Positions 18,957 through 27,453 are shown, counted from the first letter of the stretch. The stretch: 64,000 bases of DNA from an uncultured Eubacteriales bacterium (GCA_934511365.1 CAKSWC010000004.1:105406-169405); one strand, 5' to 3'. Translations and numbers: made by a program. Notes: generated by a model not told the origin, from the sequence alone.

Positions 18957-19559
18957 TTATCTTATCTGTGATTTGAGCTTTTTTGAAATTGGAGCAAGTG
19001 CAGCGCCGCAGACACCGCAGGCAGCGGCCTCAACAAGAGCGTTCACTCCGGCAAAAAGGGCGGCGAACATGAAAACATTCGTTGCGCCGAGCTGCTCGGC
19101 AACCGATTGAATATAGTCGGTCTTATAGAAGAGCAAAGCGAGCAGGCCGACAAAGCCAACGGTGTTGATAATTGCAGCCGAAAGGAAGGAGACAATTCCG
19201 CTGAGGGCTGAATTGACTTTTTTGCTCATCGCCTCAAAAATCCACGCCGAAAAAAATCCGAGCGCCATTCGCGGAAGCATACAAACAAGAAAGGTTTTGA
19301 CGGGGCTGATTGAAAGGAGTGCTGCGCCGAATGCGCTTGCGCCAAAGCACTGAACAAAACTTGAAACGCCAAAAGCCGTTCCAAGCAAAAGTCCGCCCCA
19401 TTTTCCGAGCAGAGTTCCGCCGAAGGCAACCGGAATTGCAATGAGGGTGATTTCAATCAAGCCGAACTTGAGATATCCGATTGGCGTTAAGGTCATAACT
19501 GCAATTATTGCAATAAAAGCCGCCGAAAGTGTAAGAAAGAAAATGTTATTTTTTTTCAT
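18957..19559 (-). CDS. ECF transporter substrate-binding (S) component
   Basis: 200 aa, about six membrane helices. Start at 19559 because AGGA lies 9 bases upstream; the in-frame ATG at 19568 abuts that site. The second helix region (GYLKFGLIEITLIAIPVAFG) and the following Gly-rich helix (GGLLLGTAFGVSSF) are typical of PF12822-type S components, which capture a vitamin and pair with a shared EcfT-EcfA module encoded elsewhere. Related proteins are often annotated as pantothenate-type; the substrate here is not determined. No riboswitch was convincing in the short leader. Confidence 0.8.
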   Translation of the reverse strand: MKKNNIFFLTLSAAFIAIIAVMTLTPIGYLKFGLIEITLIAIPVAFGGTLLGKWGGLLLGTAFGVSSFVQCFGASAFGAALLSISPVKTFLVCMLPRMALGFFSAWIFEAMSKKVNSALSGIVSFLSAAIINTVGFVGLLALLFYKTDYIQSVAEQLGATNVFMFAALFAGVNALVEAAACGVCGAALAPISKKLKSQIR

Positions 19560-19638
19560 TGTAATCATTCCTTTTTAAATTAGTTCTGCGATACAAAACA
19601 CCGCCGCTGTTTGGTGACTTGAAAATTTGTTGCAAAAA

Positions 19639-19662
19639 GGGGGAAAGCATGAAACTTCCCCC
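19639..19662 (-). terminator. Terminator of pnp
   Basis: Minus strand: 7-base GC-rich stem (arms 19656-19662 and 19639-19645) followed by TTTTTGC, 14-37 bases past the pnp stop. Confidence 0.7.
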
Positions 19663-19675
19663 CCGTATTGTTTAA

Positions 19676-21865
19676 TTATCTGCGGTCTCTTCTGTCGCCG
19701 TTTCTTCTCGGTCCGCGGCCTCTTTGCGGCTTTCTTTCGCTCTCGCCGCCGTCATCTTCGGGAGTGAGACCCTCAATTTCAATGAGTGCGTCACGTCTTG
19801 AAAGATTGATTCTTCCCTGGTCGTCAATTTCAATAACCTTAACAATGACCTCATCGCCAACGGCAACGCAGTCCTCAACCTTTTCAACGCGCTTAACGTC
19901 AAGCTTGCTGATGTGAACAAGTCCCTCCTTGCCCGGTGCAATTTCAACAAAAGCACCAAAGCTCATGAGTCTTGTTACAACGCCGCGGAAAATTGAGCCG
20001 ACTTCCGGGTCGTTTGCAATGGTTTCGATTATTGTTATTGCGCGCTTAGCGTTCTCAAGGTCAAGGGCGGAAACAAAGATTGAGCCGTCCTCTTCAACGT
20101 CAACCTTGCAGTCGCACTCAGCGCAGATTTTCTGGATAACTTTGCCCTGCTTGCCGATAACATCGCCGATCTTGTCCGGATCAATCTTGGTTGTGAGCAT
20201 CTTCGGAGCATACTTTGAAAGCTCTTTTCTCGGCTCAGCAATGCAGGGAAGGATAACCTCGTCAAGAATCTTGCAGCGAGCGTCATAGGTCTTTGAAAGA
20301 GCCTCTTTGATGATGGCCGGGGTAAGACCGTGGATTTTAAGATCCATCTGGATTGCGGTGATACCCTTTTTGGTACCGGCAACCTTAAAGTCCATATCGC
20401 CGAAGAAGTCCTCAAGACCCTGGATATCGACCATAGTCATGAAGCGTTCGCCCTCTGTGATAAGTCCGCAGGAGATACCGGCAACGGGAGCCTTAATCGG
20501 CACACCGGCAGCCATGAGGGAAAGCGTTGAACCGCAAACGGAAGCCTGGGAGGTTGAACCGTTTGAAGAAAGAACCTCGGAAACAAGGCGGATTGTATAC
20601 GGGAACTCTTCAACCGAGGGGATAACGGGAAGAAGTGCCCTTTCCGCAAGTGCGCCGTGGCCGATTTCTCTCCTTCCGGGGCCTCTTGAGGGTCTGGTTT
20701 CGCCAACGGAATATGACGGGAAGTTGTAGTGGTGGATATATCTTTTTGAAGTTTCATTGTCAAGGCCGTCAAGGAGCTGAGCGTCGGCCATTGTTCCAAG
20801 GGTGGTCACGGTGAGAACCTGAGTCTGGCCTCTGGTGAACATTCCCGAGCCGTGAACGCGCGAGAGCAGGTCAATCTCTGCGTCAAGCGGACGCATATCG
20901 TTGATTCCGCGGCCGTCAACACGCTTGTTTTCATCAAGCAGCCAGCGGCGGACAACAAACTTCTGAAGCTTATAAAGGCATTCGTCAATTTTTTCAGCCT
21001 GTTCGGGATATTCCACGTCGAATTTTTCATGAACCTTTTCATAAACAGGCTTGAGTCTTTCATCGCGGATTCTCTTGTCATCGGTGTCAAGAGCGGCCTT
21101 GACGTAGTCAATGGCAAAGTCCTTAACAGCTTCAAACATATCATGGGGAACTTCCTGAGATTCAAAGGGAATTTTTTCCTTTCCAACTTCCTTTTGAATC
21201 ATTTTGATGAATTCAACAATTTCCTGGTTGGTTTTGTGGGCATACATGATGCCGTCAAACATTGTGTCGTTGTCAACTTCATTTGCGCCGGCCTCAATCA
21301 TTGCAACAAGGTCTGCGGTGGAAGCAACGGTAACGGCCATGTCTGACTTTGCTCTTTCCGCCTCAGTGGGATTGATAACAAACTTGCCTTCAACAAGGCC
21401 GACCGAAACGCCGCTTATCGGGCCGTCCCAGGGAATCTCCGAGATTGAAATTGCGATTGAAACGCCAATCATTGCGGTAATTTCCGGAAGGCAGTCCGGG
21501 TCAACCGACATTACGGTTGCAACAACGCCAACATCGTTCCTCATATCCTTCGGGAAAAGCGGACGAATTGGGCGGTCAATAACTCTTGAGCAAAGGACGG
21601 CCTTTTCGCTCGCTCTGCCCTCTCTTCTCTGGAAAGAGCCGGGAATTTTTCCAACGGAATAAAGCTTTTCTTCAAAATCAACGGAAAGGGGGAAGAAGTC
21701 AACGCCCTCTCTGGGCTTTGCGGACATGGTTGCGGTGCAAAGAACCTCCGTTTCGCCGTAACGGATAAGGCAGGAGCCGCCGGCAAGACCGGCCATTTTT
21801 CCCGTTTCAACAACGAGGGGTCTGCCTGCAAGGGTGGTTTCAAATTTTCTGAAATCCGGGAACAT
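19676..21865 (-). CDS. pnp: Polynucleotide phosphorylase
   Basis: 729 aa, full length. Two RNase PH-like domains with the all-helical insert (to about 550), then a KH domain (KIDPDKIGDVIGKQGKVIQK) and an S1 domain (GSIFRGVVTRLMSFGAFVEI). It ends in an Arg-rich tail (GRGPRRNGDRRDRR). The trimer degrades RNA 3'-to-5' by phosphorolysis in the degradosome. The ribosome site GTGAGG follows a long hairpin at 21899-21976, which suggests post-transcriptional autoregulation. It follows rpsO as in many bacteria. Confidence 0.98.
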   Translation of the reverse strand: MFPDFRKFETTLAGRPLVVETGKMAGLAGGSCLIRYGETEVLCTATMSAKPREGVDFFPLSVDFEEKLYSVGKIPGSFQRREGRASEKAVLCSRVIDRPIRPLFPKDMRNDVGVVATVMSVDPDCLPEITAMIGVSIAISISEIPWDGPISGVSVGLVEGKFVINPTEAERAKSDMAVTVASTADLVAMIEAGANEVDNDTMFDGIMYAHKTNQEIVEFIKMIQKEVGKEKIPFESQEVPHDMFEAVKDFAIDYVKAALDTDDKRIRDERLKPVYEKVHEKFDVEYPEQAEKIDECLYKLQKFVVRRWLLDENKRVDGRGINDMRPLDAEIDLLSRVHGSGMFTRGQTQVLTVTTLGTMADAQLLDGLDNETSKRYIHHYNFPSYSVGETRPSRGPGRREIGHGALAERALLPVIPSVEEFPYTIRLVSEVLSSNGSTSQASVCGSTLSLMAAGVPIKAPVAGISCGLITEGERFMTMVDIQGLEDFFGDMDFKVAGTKKGITAIQMDLKIHGLTPAIIKEALSKTYDARCKILDEVILPCIAEPRKELSKYAPKMLTTKIDPDKIGDVIGKQGKVIQKICAECDCKVDVEEDGSIFVSALDLENAKRAITIIETIANDPEVGSIFRGVVTRLMSFGAFVEIAPGKEGLVHISKLDVKRVEKVEDCVAVGDEVIVKVIEIDDQGRINLSRRDALIEIEGLTPEDDGGESERKPQRGRGPRRNGDRRDRR

Positions 21866-21898
21866 AGTTTAACCTCACTTTTCTAAAAATATACTTTT

Positions 21899-21976
21899 CG
21901 TGAGGAACGGCTTTAGCAATAAATTCAGCGTCCGGAAAACGGGCGTTCAATTTAGTGCTAATCCGAAACACTCACG
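21899..21976 (-). promoter_or_regulatory. Long hairpin in the rpsO-pnp intergenic region
   Basis: The 78-base segment folds on itself: CGTGAG ends pair (21971-21976 with 21899-21904), then UUAGCA/UGCUAA and UAAAUU/AAUUUA blocks, with a few mismatches, up to a small loop near 21938. It lies about 20 bases before the pnp Shine-Dalgarno. In enterobacteria an analogous hairpin is cut by RNase III and mediates PNPase autocontrol; that role here is inference. Confidence 0.65.
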
Positions 21977-21999
21977 TTTTTTAAAAAAATCTGTTCAAA

Positions 22000-22029
22000 C
22001 GGCAGACACGGCTTTCACCGTGCCTGCCG
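22000..22029 (-). terminator. Hairpin after rpsO, possible partial terminator
   Basis: Minus strand: near-perfect 12-base stem (22018-22029 with 22000-22011, one G-T pair) 11 bases after the rpsO stop. The T-run begins about 9 bases later (TTTGAACAG then T7), so termination may be weak and allow read-through into pnp. Confidence 0.55.
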
Positions 22030-22040
22030 AAAAAGCGCAA

Positions 22041-22307
22041 TTATTTACGAAGTCCGAGTCTTGCAACGATGGAACGATATCTTTCGATATCCTTCTTCTG
22101 AAGATATGCAAGCAGGTTTCTTCTGTGGCCGACCATTTTAAGCAGACCGCGGCGTGAATGGTGGTCTTTCTTATTGGTCTTGAGATGCTCGGTGAGGGTA
22201 TTGATTCTGCTTGTGAGAACAGCAATCTGAACCTCCGGTGAACCGGTGTCGCCCTCGTGGGTAGCATACTCGGCAATGATCTTGCTTTTTTCTTCTTTGG
22301 TAATCAT
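22041..22307 (-). CDS. rpsO: 30S ribosomal protein S15
   Basis: 88 aa, the standard length. The ATG at 22307 follows GAGGTGAAAACC; the in-frame GTG three codons upstream lies inside the ribosome site. The sequence shows the S15 signature ([40 protein letters not shown]) that binds the 16S rRNA central domain. It is transcribed toward pnp. A 100-base structured leader may allow S15 autoregulation. Confidence 0.98.
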   Translation of the reverse strand: MITKEEKSKIIAEYATHEGDTGSPEVQIAVLTSRINTLTEHLKTNKKDHHSRRGLLKMVGHRRNLLAYLQKKDIERYRSIVARLGLRK

Positions 22308-22416
22308 GGTTTTCACCTCATAAAAATAATTTTGCGTGCCGTGCCCTCAGCAAGCGGTCGGTGAAACGCCCGGCGGGCTTTGTCCGCAAACCGGGAAACA
22401 GGCATAACGCTGAAAG

Positions 22417-22445
22417 ATTATAACACAGCGAAAATAAAAAGTAAA
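22417..22445 (-). promoter_or_regulatory. Promoter of rpsO with a ~100-base GC-rich leader
   Basis: Minus strand: -35 TTTACT (22440-22445), 17-base spacer, -10 TATAAT (22417-22422). The leader (about 22410 to 22308) is GC-rich and can form several stems, as S15 leaders that bind their own protein do. No specific S15 motif was assigned. Confidence 0.65.
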
Positions 22446-22496
22446 GACTTTCACCGAAATATTTTTCCCGGGTGCGGCAAAAAAATGCTGCTTGAC

Positions 22497-22547
22497 AACC
22501 TTTGAGCCGCTGTTACCGACTTTTTACAAAATTAAGAAATTTGTAAG
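22497..22547 (+). repeat. 51-bp direct repeat, copy A
   Basis: Identical over 51 bases to 24510-24560. Weaker similarity extends about 35 bases to the left (22461 and 24474). Each copy holds an inverted repeat TTACAAA...TTTGTAA. Copy A lies between rpsO and the 3' end of the LRR gene and has no gene downstream on its strand. Confidence 0.9.
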
Positions 22548-22628
22548 AAGAACAAGCAAGATGTCTGTTTAAACCGCACAAGAGCGCAAAAGCCGTTCAT
22601 ACGGCAGGAGAATCCGAAAGAGTCAGCC

Positions 22629-24233
22629 TCACCGCACCGTTACCGTTTTGACCCTCCACTTTGAAAACGCACTCTGTTTTCCGTTGACAACAAAGGCACG
22701 GACGCAGACCTTTCCGCTTCCGGCCGGAAGCTTTTTGAGCGTCACGGTCATTGCTTTTAAGGTATTGAAACTTTTGATGACAGTGGTTCCTTTACTGTCG
22801 ATATATTTAAGCTGAAAACCTGTCGCGCCCTTGACCGGATTATATTTCACCTTGACGGAGCTTTTTTTGCCGGTGACAGTGATTTGCGGCCTGTTCAAAA
22901 CAAGCTTCGGAATTCTCTTATATCCGATTTTGTAGCCGCACTTTGTGCAGTATTTATAAGCAGTGTGACCGTCCTTAAAATATGTTGCCTTTTTTGCTTT
23001 TACGGCTTTGTATATGTGCTTTTCCGTCGGGATGTTATATTTAAGGTCATCGCCTACATAAATCCTGATTTTTTTGCACTTGCTGATTTTTCCCTGCTTG
23101 CTCAGCTTACCGGAAAGTTCCTTTGCAACCGACTTGTTTTTTGCGTTAATTTTAAGGACATCTTTTTTTGTTGAAATTGCATTAACAGTGATATAATCAT
23201 AATTTGAAAAACTGACTTTTTTTGCATTTTTCAGATTGATTTCTTTCAAGCTGTCACATTTCCAAAACATACCGCTCGGAATAAAAACATTTTTTCCAAG
23301 GAACGTCACCGTTTTCAAAGATTTGCAGTTTTTAAAAGTACTTCCCATTTCATCCTCGTCAAAGTTTGACGGCAAGCTTGCATTCTTGGGAATTGTAACG
23401 GCTTCAAGGCCTGATTTTTCAAACGCCGAACCGCCGAGAGATTTAAGGGAAGCCGGAAGACTGATTCTTTTGAGTGCTTTGCAATTATAAAAAGCAGCCT
23501 TTCCGATTGATTCGATTTTGCTGTTGTTAAATCTGACCGTCTTTAAAGCCTTGCAGTTTTTGAAAGTGTTTTCAAGGATGTCAGTGACCTTATTGCCTTT
23601 AAAAACAACGGACTCAAGCGCCTCACAGTTCATCAATGCGCCCTGTCCCAGCTTTTCAAGATTTTTCGGCAATGACAGCTTTTTGAGCTTTTTCATGTTT
23701 GAAAAAGCTTCTGCAGGAATGGATTTAATTGAATCGGGGATTGTCACTTTTTCAACATTGGCTCCGATTTTCCTTTCCGTTGCTCCGTTATTGCCGTCAT
23801 ATGCGTTATAGCAGACATATCTTTTTTCAATGCTTTCAACATTGTCACTGATTTTTGTGTTATAGCAATCATATTCCGGAGAATCGTCATCGCTTTTGCA
23901 AAGTTCAATTCCGGCCTCGGTAACGGGTATGCCGTCAATCTGTCCGACTATTTTAATTTCGGTTGCAGTCATAGCATATTCCAGTGTATCAAACAAAACG
24001 CCCACCGTATAAGCCGTGCTGTAGCCGTCATCATAGACCTTTCTGCAATATTCGACATGGTCTATAGTTCTGAACTCATATTTAAAGCTTCCTTCTTTCA
24101 TGCTGCTTCGGCTAAAATCAAGCTGTCCGGATTCGGGCAAAGAAGCTTTTTCCGCTTTTGCTGAAGCCGCAACCGGCAAACACGCGCATAACATTACGGT
24201 CACAATCATTAAAACGGATATAAGCTTTTTCAA
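22629..24233 (-). CDS. Secreted leucine-rich-repeat (BspA-like) protein with Fn3-like C-terminus
   Basis: 534 aa from a TTG at 24233, chosen because AGGAG lies 8 bases upstream; the frame extends to a GTG inside that site. It has a signal peptide (KKLISVLMIVTVMLCACLPV). Residues about 110-330 contain at least six LRR_5 units of the pattern FxNCKALKxVxF/LPxxLxxLG. Then come a Lys-rich part, one Cys unit (FKDGHTAYKYCTKCGYKIGY) like those of the giant proteins at 55605-64000, and a Fn3-like domain (QITVTGKKSSVKVKYNPVKG). LRR_5 proteins are exposed adhesins or host-interaction proteins. It is flanked by a 51-bp direct repeat. Confidence 0.85.
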   Translation of the reverse strand: MKKLISVLMIVTVMLCACLPVAASAKAEKASLPESGQLDFSRSSMKEGSFKYEFRTIDHVEYCRKVYDDGYSTAYTVGVLFDTLEYAMTATEIKIVGQIDGIPVTEAGIELCKSDDDSPEYDCYNTKISDNVESIEKRYVCYNAYDGNNGATERKIGANVEKVTIPDSIKSIPAEAFSNMKKLKKLSLPKNLEKLGQGALMNCEALESVVFKGNKVTDILENTFKNCKALKTVRFNNSKIESIGKAAFYNCKALKRISLPASLKSLGGSAFEKSGLEAVTIPKNASLPSNFDEDEMGSTFKNCKSLKTVTFLGKNVFIPSGMFWKCDSLKEINLKNAKKVSFSNYDYITVNAISTKKDVLKINAKNKSVAKELSGKLSKQGKISKCKKIRIYVGDDLKYNIPTEKHIYKAVKAKKATYFKDGHTAYKYCTKCGYKIGYKRIPKLVLNRPQITVTGKKSSVKVKYNPVKGATGFQLKYIDSKGTTVIKSFNTLKAMTVTLKKLPAGSGKVCVRAFVVNGKQSAFSKWRVKTVTVR

Positions 24234-24288
24234 AAATATCACTCCTTGTTGAGATTTTTTTCAATTTTACATGAATAATCACTGCTCA

Positions 24289-24309
24289 CCTTGCCATAGC
24301 CAGACAAGG
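24289..24309 (-). promoter_or_regulatory. Small inverted repeat upstream of the LRR gene
   Basis: CCTTG and CAAGG arms (24289-24293 and 24305-24309) flank an 11-base loop in the 5' region of the LRR gene. No clear promoter hexamers were identified in 24243-24509; the region otherwise holds nothing recognisable. Confidence 0.35.
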
Positions 24310-24509
24310 CGTAATGATACCTGTTTATATCACAATTCATGCTTTACGTATTTTGAAGTTCAAGCTTTTACATCAATCTTAATCATTCACAGCAATCACT
24401 CCCAACATCTATGATATCACAACAATAGCATATCATGTCAAATATTTCAAGGGCCTTTTCTAAAAATTCTTAATATTTTCCCTCGGCGCGGCGAAAAAAT
24501 TCAGTCCGT

Positions 24510-24560
24510 AACCTTTGAGCCGCTGTTACCGACTTTTTACAAAATTAAGAAATTTGTAAG
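24510..24560 (+). repeat. 51-bp direct repeat, copy B, with inverted repeat
   Basis: Identical to 22497-22547. It ends 66 bases before the response-regulator start and includes TTACAAA (24537-24543) and TTTGTAA (24553-24559), a symmetrical site fitting a dimeric regulator. It is followed by a probable -10 TATACT near 24584. Autoregulation by the downstream VanR-like protein is a reasonable but untested idea. Confidence 0.85.
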
Positions 24561-24626
24561 GAACAAATTGAGCCTTTTTGTGTTATACTGTTTGTTGAAA
24601 AAAGAACTCGGGAGAGTGTGACGCAA

Positions 24627-25310
24627 ATGAAAATTCTTATCGTTGACGATGAAAAGGAAATTGCCGACCTCATTGAGGTGTATCTCAAAAACGAGGGCTA
24701 TGAAACGGTGAAATGCTATTCAGGCTCGCAGGCACTTGAAAAGGTTAAGCAAAGCGCCTTTGACCTTGCAATTCTTGATGTTATGCTCCCGGACGCGGAC
24801 GGCTTTTCAATCTGCTCTTTTATCCGGACAAAATATAAATATCCCGTGATAATGCTCACCGCGAGGACTCAGGATATTGACAAAATCACCGGACTGACCC
24901 TCGGCGCGGACGATTACGTTACAAAGCCGTTCAATCCCCTTGAGCTGACCGCAAGAGTCAAGGCTCACCTGCGCAGATATACGCAGTATAACACCGAAAA
25001 GGAGAGCGGAAACCTCATTGAGCTCCACGGACTCACAATCAACGCGGACACGCACAAGTGTTATCTTTTTGACGAGGAGATACTGCTCACTCCAACCGAG
25101 TTTGGAATTCTTCTTCTCCTTTGTGAAAACGCCGGAAAGGTTGTTTCAACGGAGGATATCTTTGAAAAGGTCTGGGGCGAAAAATATCTTGACAGCAACA
25201 ACACCGTTATGGTACATATAAGACGGATACGCGAAAAGCTCCACGAACCATCGCGCAATCCGAGATTTGTTAAAACAGTCTGGGGTGTCGGCTATAAAAT
25301 CGAAAAATAA
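24627..25310 (+). CDS. OmpR/VanR-type response regulator
   Basis: 227 aa from the ATG at 24627 (GGGAG about 12 bases upstream; GTG at 24618 is an alternative). The receiver has the acidic pocket Asp7/Asp8, phospho-acceptor Asp51 (LAILDVMLPDADG), Thr in MLTART and Lys100 in DDYVTKPF. The C-terminal winged helix ends in NPRFVKTVWGVGYKIEK. The closest pattern is the VanR subgroup. It pairs with the overlapping histidine kinase gene. The target is unknown; no vancomycin-resistance genes are present here. Confidence 0.95.
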   Translation: MKILIVDDEKEIADLIEVYLKNEGYETVKCYSGSQALEKVKQSAFDLAILDVMLPDADGFSICSFIRTKYKYPVIMLTARTQDIDKITGLTLGADDYVTKPFNPLELTARVKAHLRRYTQYNTEKESGNLIELHGLTINADTHKCYLFDEEILLTPTEFGILLLLCENAGKVVSTEDIFEKVWGEKYLDSNNTVMVHIRRIREKLHEPSRNPRFVKTVWGVGYKIEK

Positions 25311-26496
25311 TTTTAAAACGGCTTTTCATTCTCTGCGCGAAAGGCGCAAGAGCAATCGCGCAAAAAAAGCACTTTTGCCGGATGAAAAAATGAGCACAAA
25401 AATCATCCGTGATTTTCTTCGGCTCAATCTTTTTGCCGCTGCTGCGCTTTTGTTCCTTTATGCCCTTCTTTTTCTTGCCGCAAGGCAGTATGACTTTATA
25501 AACCAGGCGGCAAAAGACATAATCGCAAATATTTTCGGCTCCTTTGGCGAAAACTATCCGCAGGAGTGCAGCCTTATCCTTGTTGGCGCGGTCTATCTTG
25601 TGTTCTTCCTTTTGAGCAGTCTTGTCTGTTCGGTCTCAACCCTTGTCAACTTCAACAAAACGTGGCTGAGTCTTTCGGCAATAACGACTGACGAAACAGA
25701 GATAAAGAAGTTTTCAAAAAACTTTTCGGACGTTGAAATTGCGCTCAAGGACATCAAGCACGATGTTTTCAAAACCCGGCAGCTTGCCGCGCAGGCGGAG
25801 TCGAAAAAGAACGACCTTGTGATGTATCTTGCCCATGACCTCAAAACGCCGCTGACAAGCATCATCGGCTATCTCAGCCTCCTTGACGAATGTCCGTCCC
25901 TTCCGGCTGCGCAAAAGGCGAAGTACACCGGAATAGCCCTTGAAAAGGCGTACCGGCTTGAACAGCTCATCAACGAATTTTTTGAAATTACGCGCTTTGA
26001 TTTGAATGAAATTACGCTCCAAAACAACCGCATCGACCTCGGACTTATGCTTTCGCAAATTACACAGGAGTTTTATCCAATGTTCAAGGCGAAAAATCTT
26101 TCCTGCGAGATTGATATCAAAGAGAAAATCGTCATGTTTGCCGACTCGGACAAGCTTGCAAGAGTGTTTGATAATCTGCTCAAAAACGCAGTCAGCTACA
26201 GCTATGAAAATTCCGTTATCCTTATTGGGGCAAGAATCAAAAACGGCTATGTAGCGGTAAAATTCCGCAACCGCTGCGATGAAATTCCGAAAGACAGTCT
26301 TGAAAGGCTTTTTGAAAAATTTTATCGCCTTGATTCCTCGCGGGCAACCGCAACGGGCGGCTCAGGGCTTGGACTTGCAATTTCAAAGCAGATTGTTGAG
26401 CTGCACGGCGGTGCCATTAAGGCAAAAAGCACGCCCGATCACACAGACTTTGTTGTTATTCTCCCCTACCGCAACGCCGCTTTGCCGGATATTTAG
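25285..26496 (+). CDS. VanS-type sensor histidine kinase
   Basis: About 403 aa from a GTG at 25285 overlapping the regulator gene by 26 bases; the ATG at 25390 is an alternative, as neither has a strong ribosome site. Two membrane helices (about 48-65 and 97-120) flank a short external loop of about 30 residues. The HisKA motif has His184 (YLAHDLKTPLTSIIGYLSLL). ATPase boxes follow: N (DNLLKNAVSYSYE), F (FEKFYRLDSSRA) and G2 (GGSGLGLAI). The tiny sensor loop suggests membrane or lipid-linked signal sensing, as in VanS-like kinases. Cotranscribed with its regulator. Confidence 0.93.
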   Translation: MSAIKSKNNFKTAFHSLRERRKSNRAKKALLPDEKMSTKIIRDFLRLNLFAAAALLFLYALLFLAARQYDFINQAAKDIIANIFGSFGENYPQECSLILVGAVYLVFFLLSSLVCSVSTLVNFNKTWLSLSAITTDETEIKKFSKNFSDVEIALKDIKHDVFKTRQLAAQAESKKNDLVMYLAHDLKTPLTSIIGYLSLLDECPSLPAAQKAKYTGIALEKAYRLEQLINEFFEITRFDLNEITLQNNRIDLGLMLSQITQEFYPMFKAKNLSCEIDIKEKIVMFADSDKLARVFDNLLKNAVSYSYENSVILIGARIKNGYVAVKFRNRCDEIPKDSLERLFEKFYRLDSSRATATGGSGLGLAISKQIVELHGGAIKAKSTPDHTDFVVILPYRNAALPDI

Positions 26497-26610
26497 TGTT
26501 AAATATCTGACGTCTGACGTTTTGCGTTTAATGCTTGAAAGAGGAAACATCTGTCATCTGAGAGAAATATTTTTTTCAAAGCCGCCGTCCGCAATTTTTT
26601 GCGGAAAGTT

Positions 26611-26664
26611 GTTTACTTTACTCTTCTTTACTTTACTCTACTTTACTTTTCTTTACTTTACTTT
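26611..26664. repeat. CTTTA pentanucleotide-type microsatellite
   Basis: About ten imperfect copies of CTTTA/TTTTAC in a row, downstream of the histidine kinase. Confidence 0.8.
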
Positions 26665-26689
26665 GTGAATTATTGCATACATTAACGGG

Positions 26690-26709
26690 GGTTAATGTTA
26701 ACATTAACC
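26690..26709. promoter_or_regulatory. Perfect 20-base palindrome
   Basis: GGTTAATGTTAACATTAACC reads the same on both strands. A further ATTAAC half-site lies just left of it. It could be an operator or a cruciform element. No gene is adjacent. Confidence 0.5.
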
Positions 26710-27149
26710 GGGTTATTGAAAGCATTAATTTAATTATTGACAGCACAAATAAGAGATACGGCCTTTTGATTTTCAGACTTCTTGCTTTTCTTGAAATAAA
26801 GCAACATGAAAACACAGCTTTGAACCTTTGAAAAATTCAAAAATACGCTGTTTTTCAATCAGTCTTTAATCAGCATACCTCTTTTTGTGCAATTTTGGCA
26901 CAAAAAACTATTTACGAAACGGCATTACCATTCAGGCCAACTTCACGCTCACTTTGTGGTCAAACAATAATGCAACCCCGAGAATGAAGGAACAGCATTA
27001 CCACCCATGCCGACTCTCCGGCAGAACAATAATGCAGTCCCACGAACAAATGTTCTATATTAATTTTAGACTAAAAAACCGGCGTTGTCAAGTCAAACGC
27101 CGGATATTTTGCAAGCAAAAATTTTTGAAAGCCGTGGGGAAAGTTGCAA

Positions 27150-27300
27150 GTTGGATGTTGGATATTGGATGTTGGATTTTAGAAAAATATCTATTATTTA
27201 TTATCTATTATCTATTATCTAAATTATCGGGCTCATGGGTCGGCACAGGTCCGACCCGTACATTCTAAACGCTAGACGCTAGACACTAGATGCTAGATTT
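27150..27300. repeat. Three blocks of short degenerate tandem repeats
   Basis: TTGGATGT/TTGGATAT units (27150-27180), TCTATTA units (27189-27220) and GCTAGAC/ACTAGAT units (27264-27300). The last resembles the block after groEL at 8627-8670. Confidence 0.75.
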
Positions 27301-27424
27301 TGCAGAGCATAGAAATAATGCACAACTCGTAGGGGCGGGGCTCGTAACCGCCCGAAAGACTCAATCTCTTGCAGAGCATAAAAATTTCACGCCCCCTCCC
27401 CATCCGGACACAGCAAAAAACCGC

Positions 27425-27453
27425 TTGACAAACAAGCGGCGTGTGAGTATAAT
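27425..27453 (+). promoter_or_regulatory. Consensus promoter of the candidate antitoxin RNA
   Basis: TTGACA (27425-27430), exactly 17 bases, TATAAT (27448-27453): a perfect sigma-A promoter although no open frame of useful size follows, so a non-coding RNA is the likely product. Confidence 0.85.

Larger units (their letters stand above)
26497..27424. other. Gene-poor region with low-complexity repeats
   Basis: About 930 bases in which no frame reads as a gene. It contains a CTTTA-type microsatellite (26611-26664), a perfect 20-base palindrome (26690-26709), a repeated AACAATAATGCA segment (near 26965 and 27023), a hairpin with CCGGCGTT/AACGCCGG arms near 27077-27101, TTGGATGT and TCTATTA repeats, a GGGTCGG/CCGACCC hairpin near 27238-27256 and a GCTAGAC block. 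It may be a worn integration scar. Confidence 0.6.

Noticed and set aside
19570..19638. preQ1- or vitamin-type riboswitch before the ECF S component
   Set aside because: The leader is too short and lacks a convincing stem-pseudoknot; only scattered matches to an A-rich tail were seen.
24618..24629. GTG start of the response regulator at 24618
   Set aside because: It lies only 3 bases after the ribosome site; the ATG at 24627 begins the standard receiver N-terminus.
24618..26496. A vancomycin-resistance cluster
   Set aside because: Only VanR/VanS-like regulators are present; no VanH, D-Ala-D-Lac ligase or VanX gene is nearby.
26497..27424. An insertion sequence or prophage remnant
   Set aside because: No transposase or integrase fragments and no paired terminal inverted repeats could be found.
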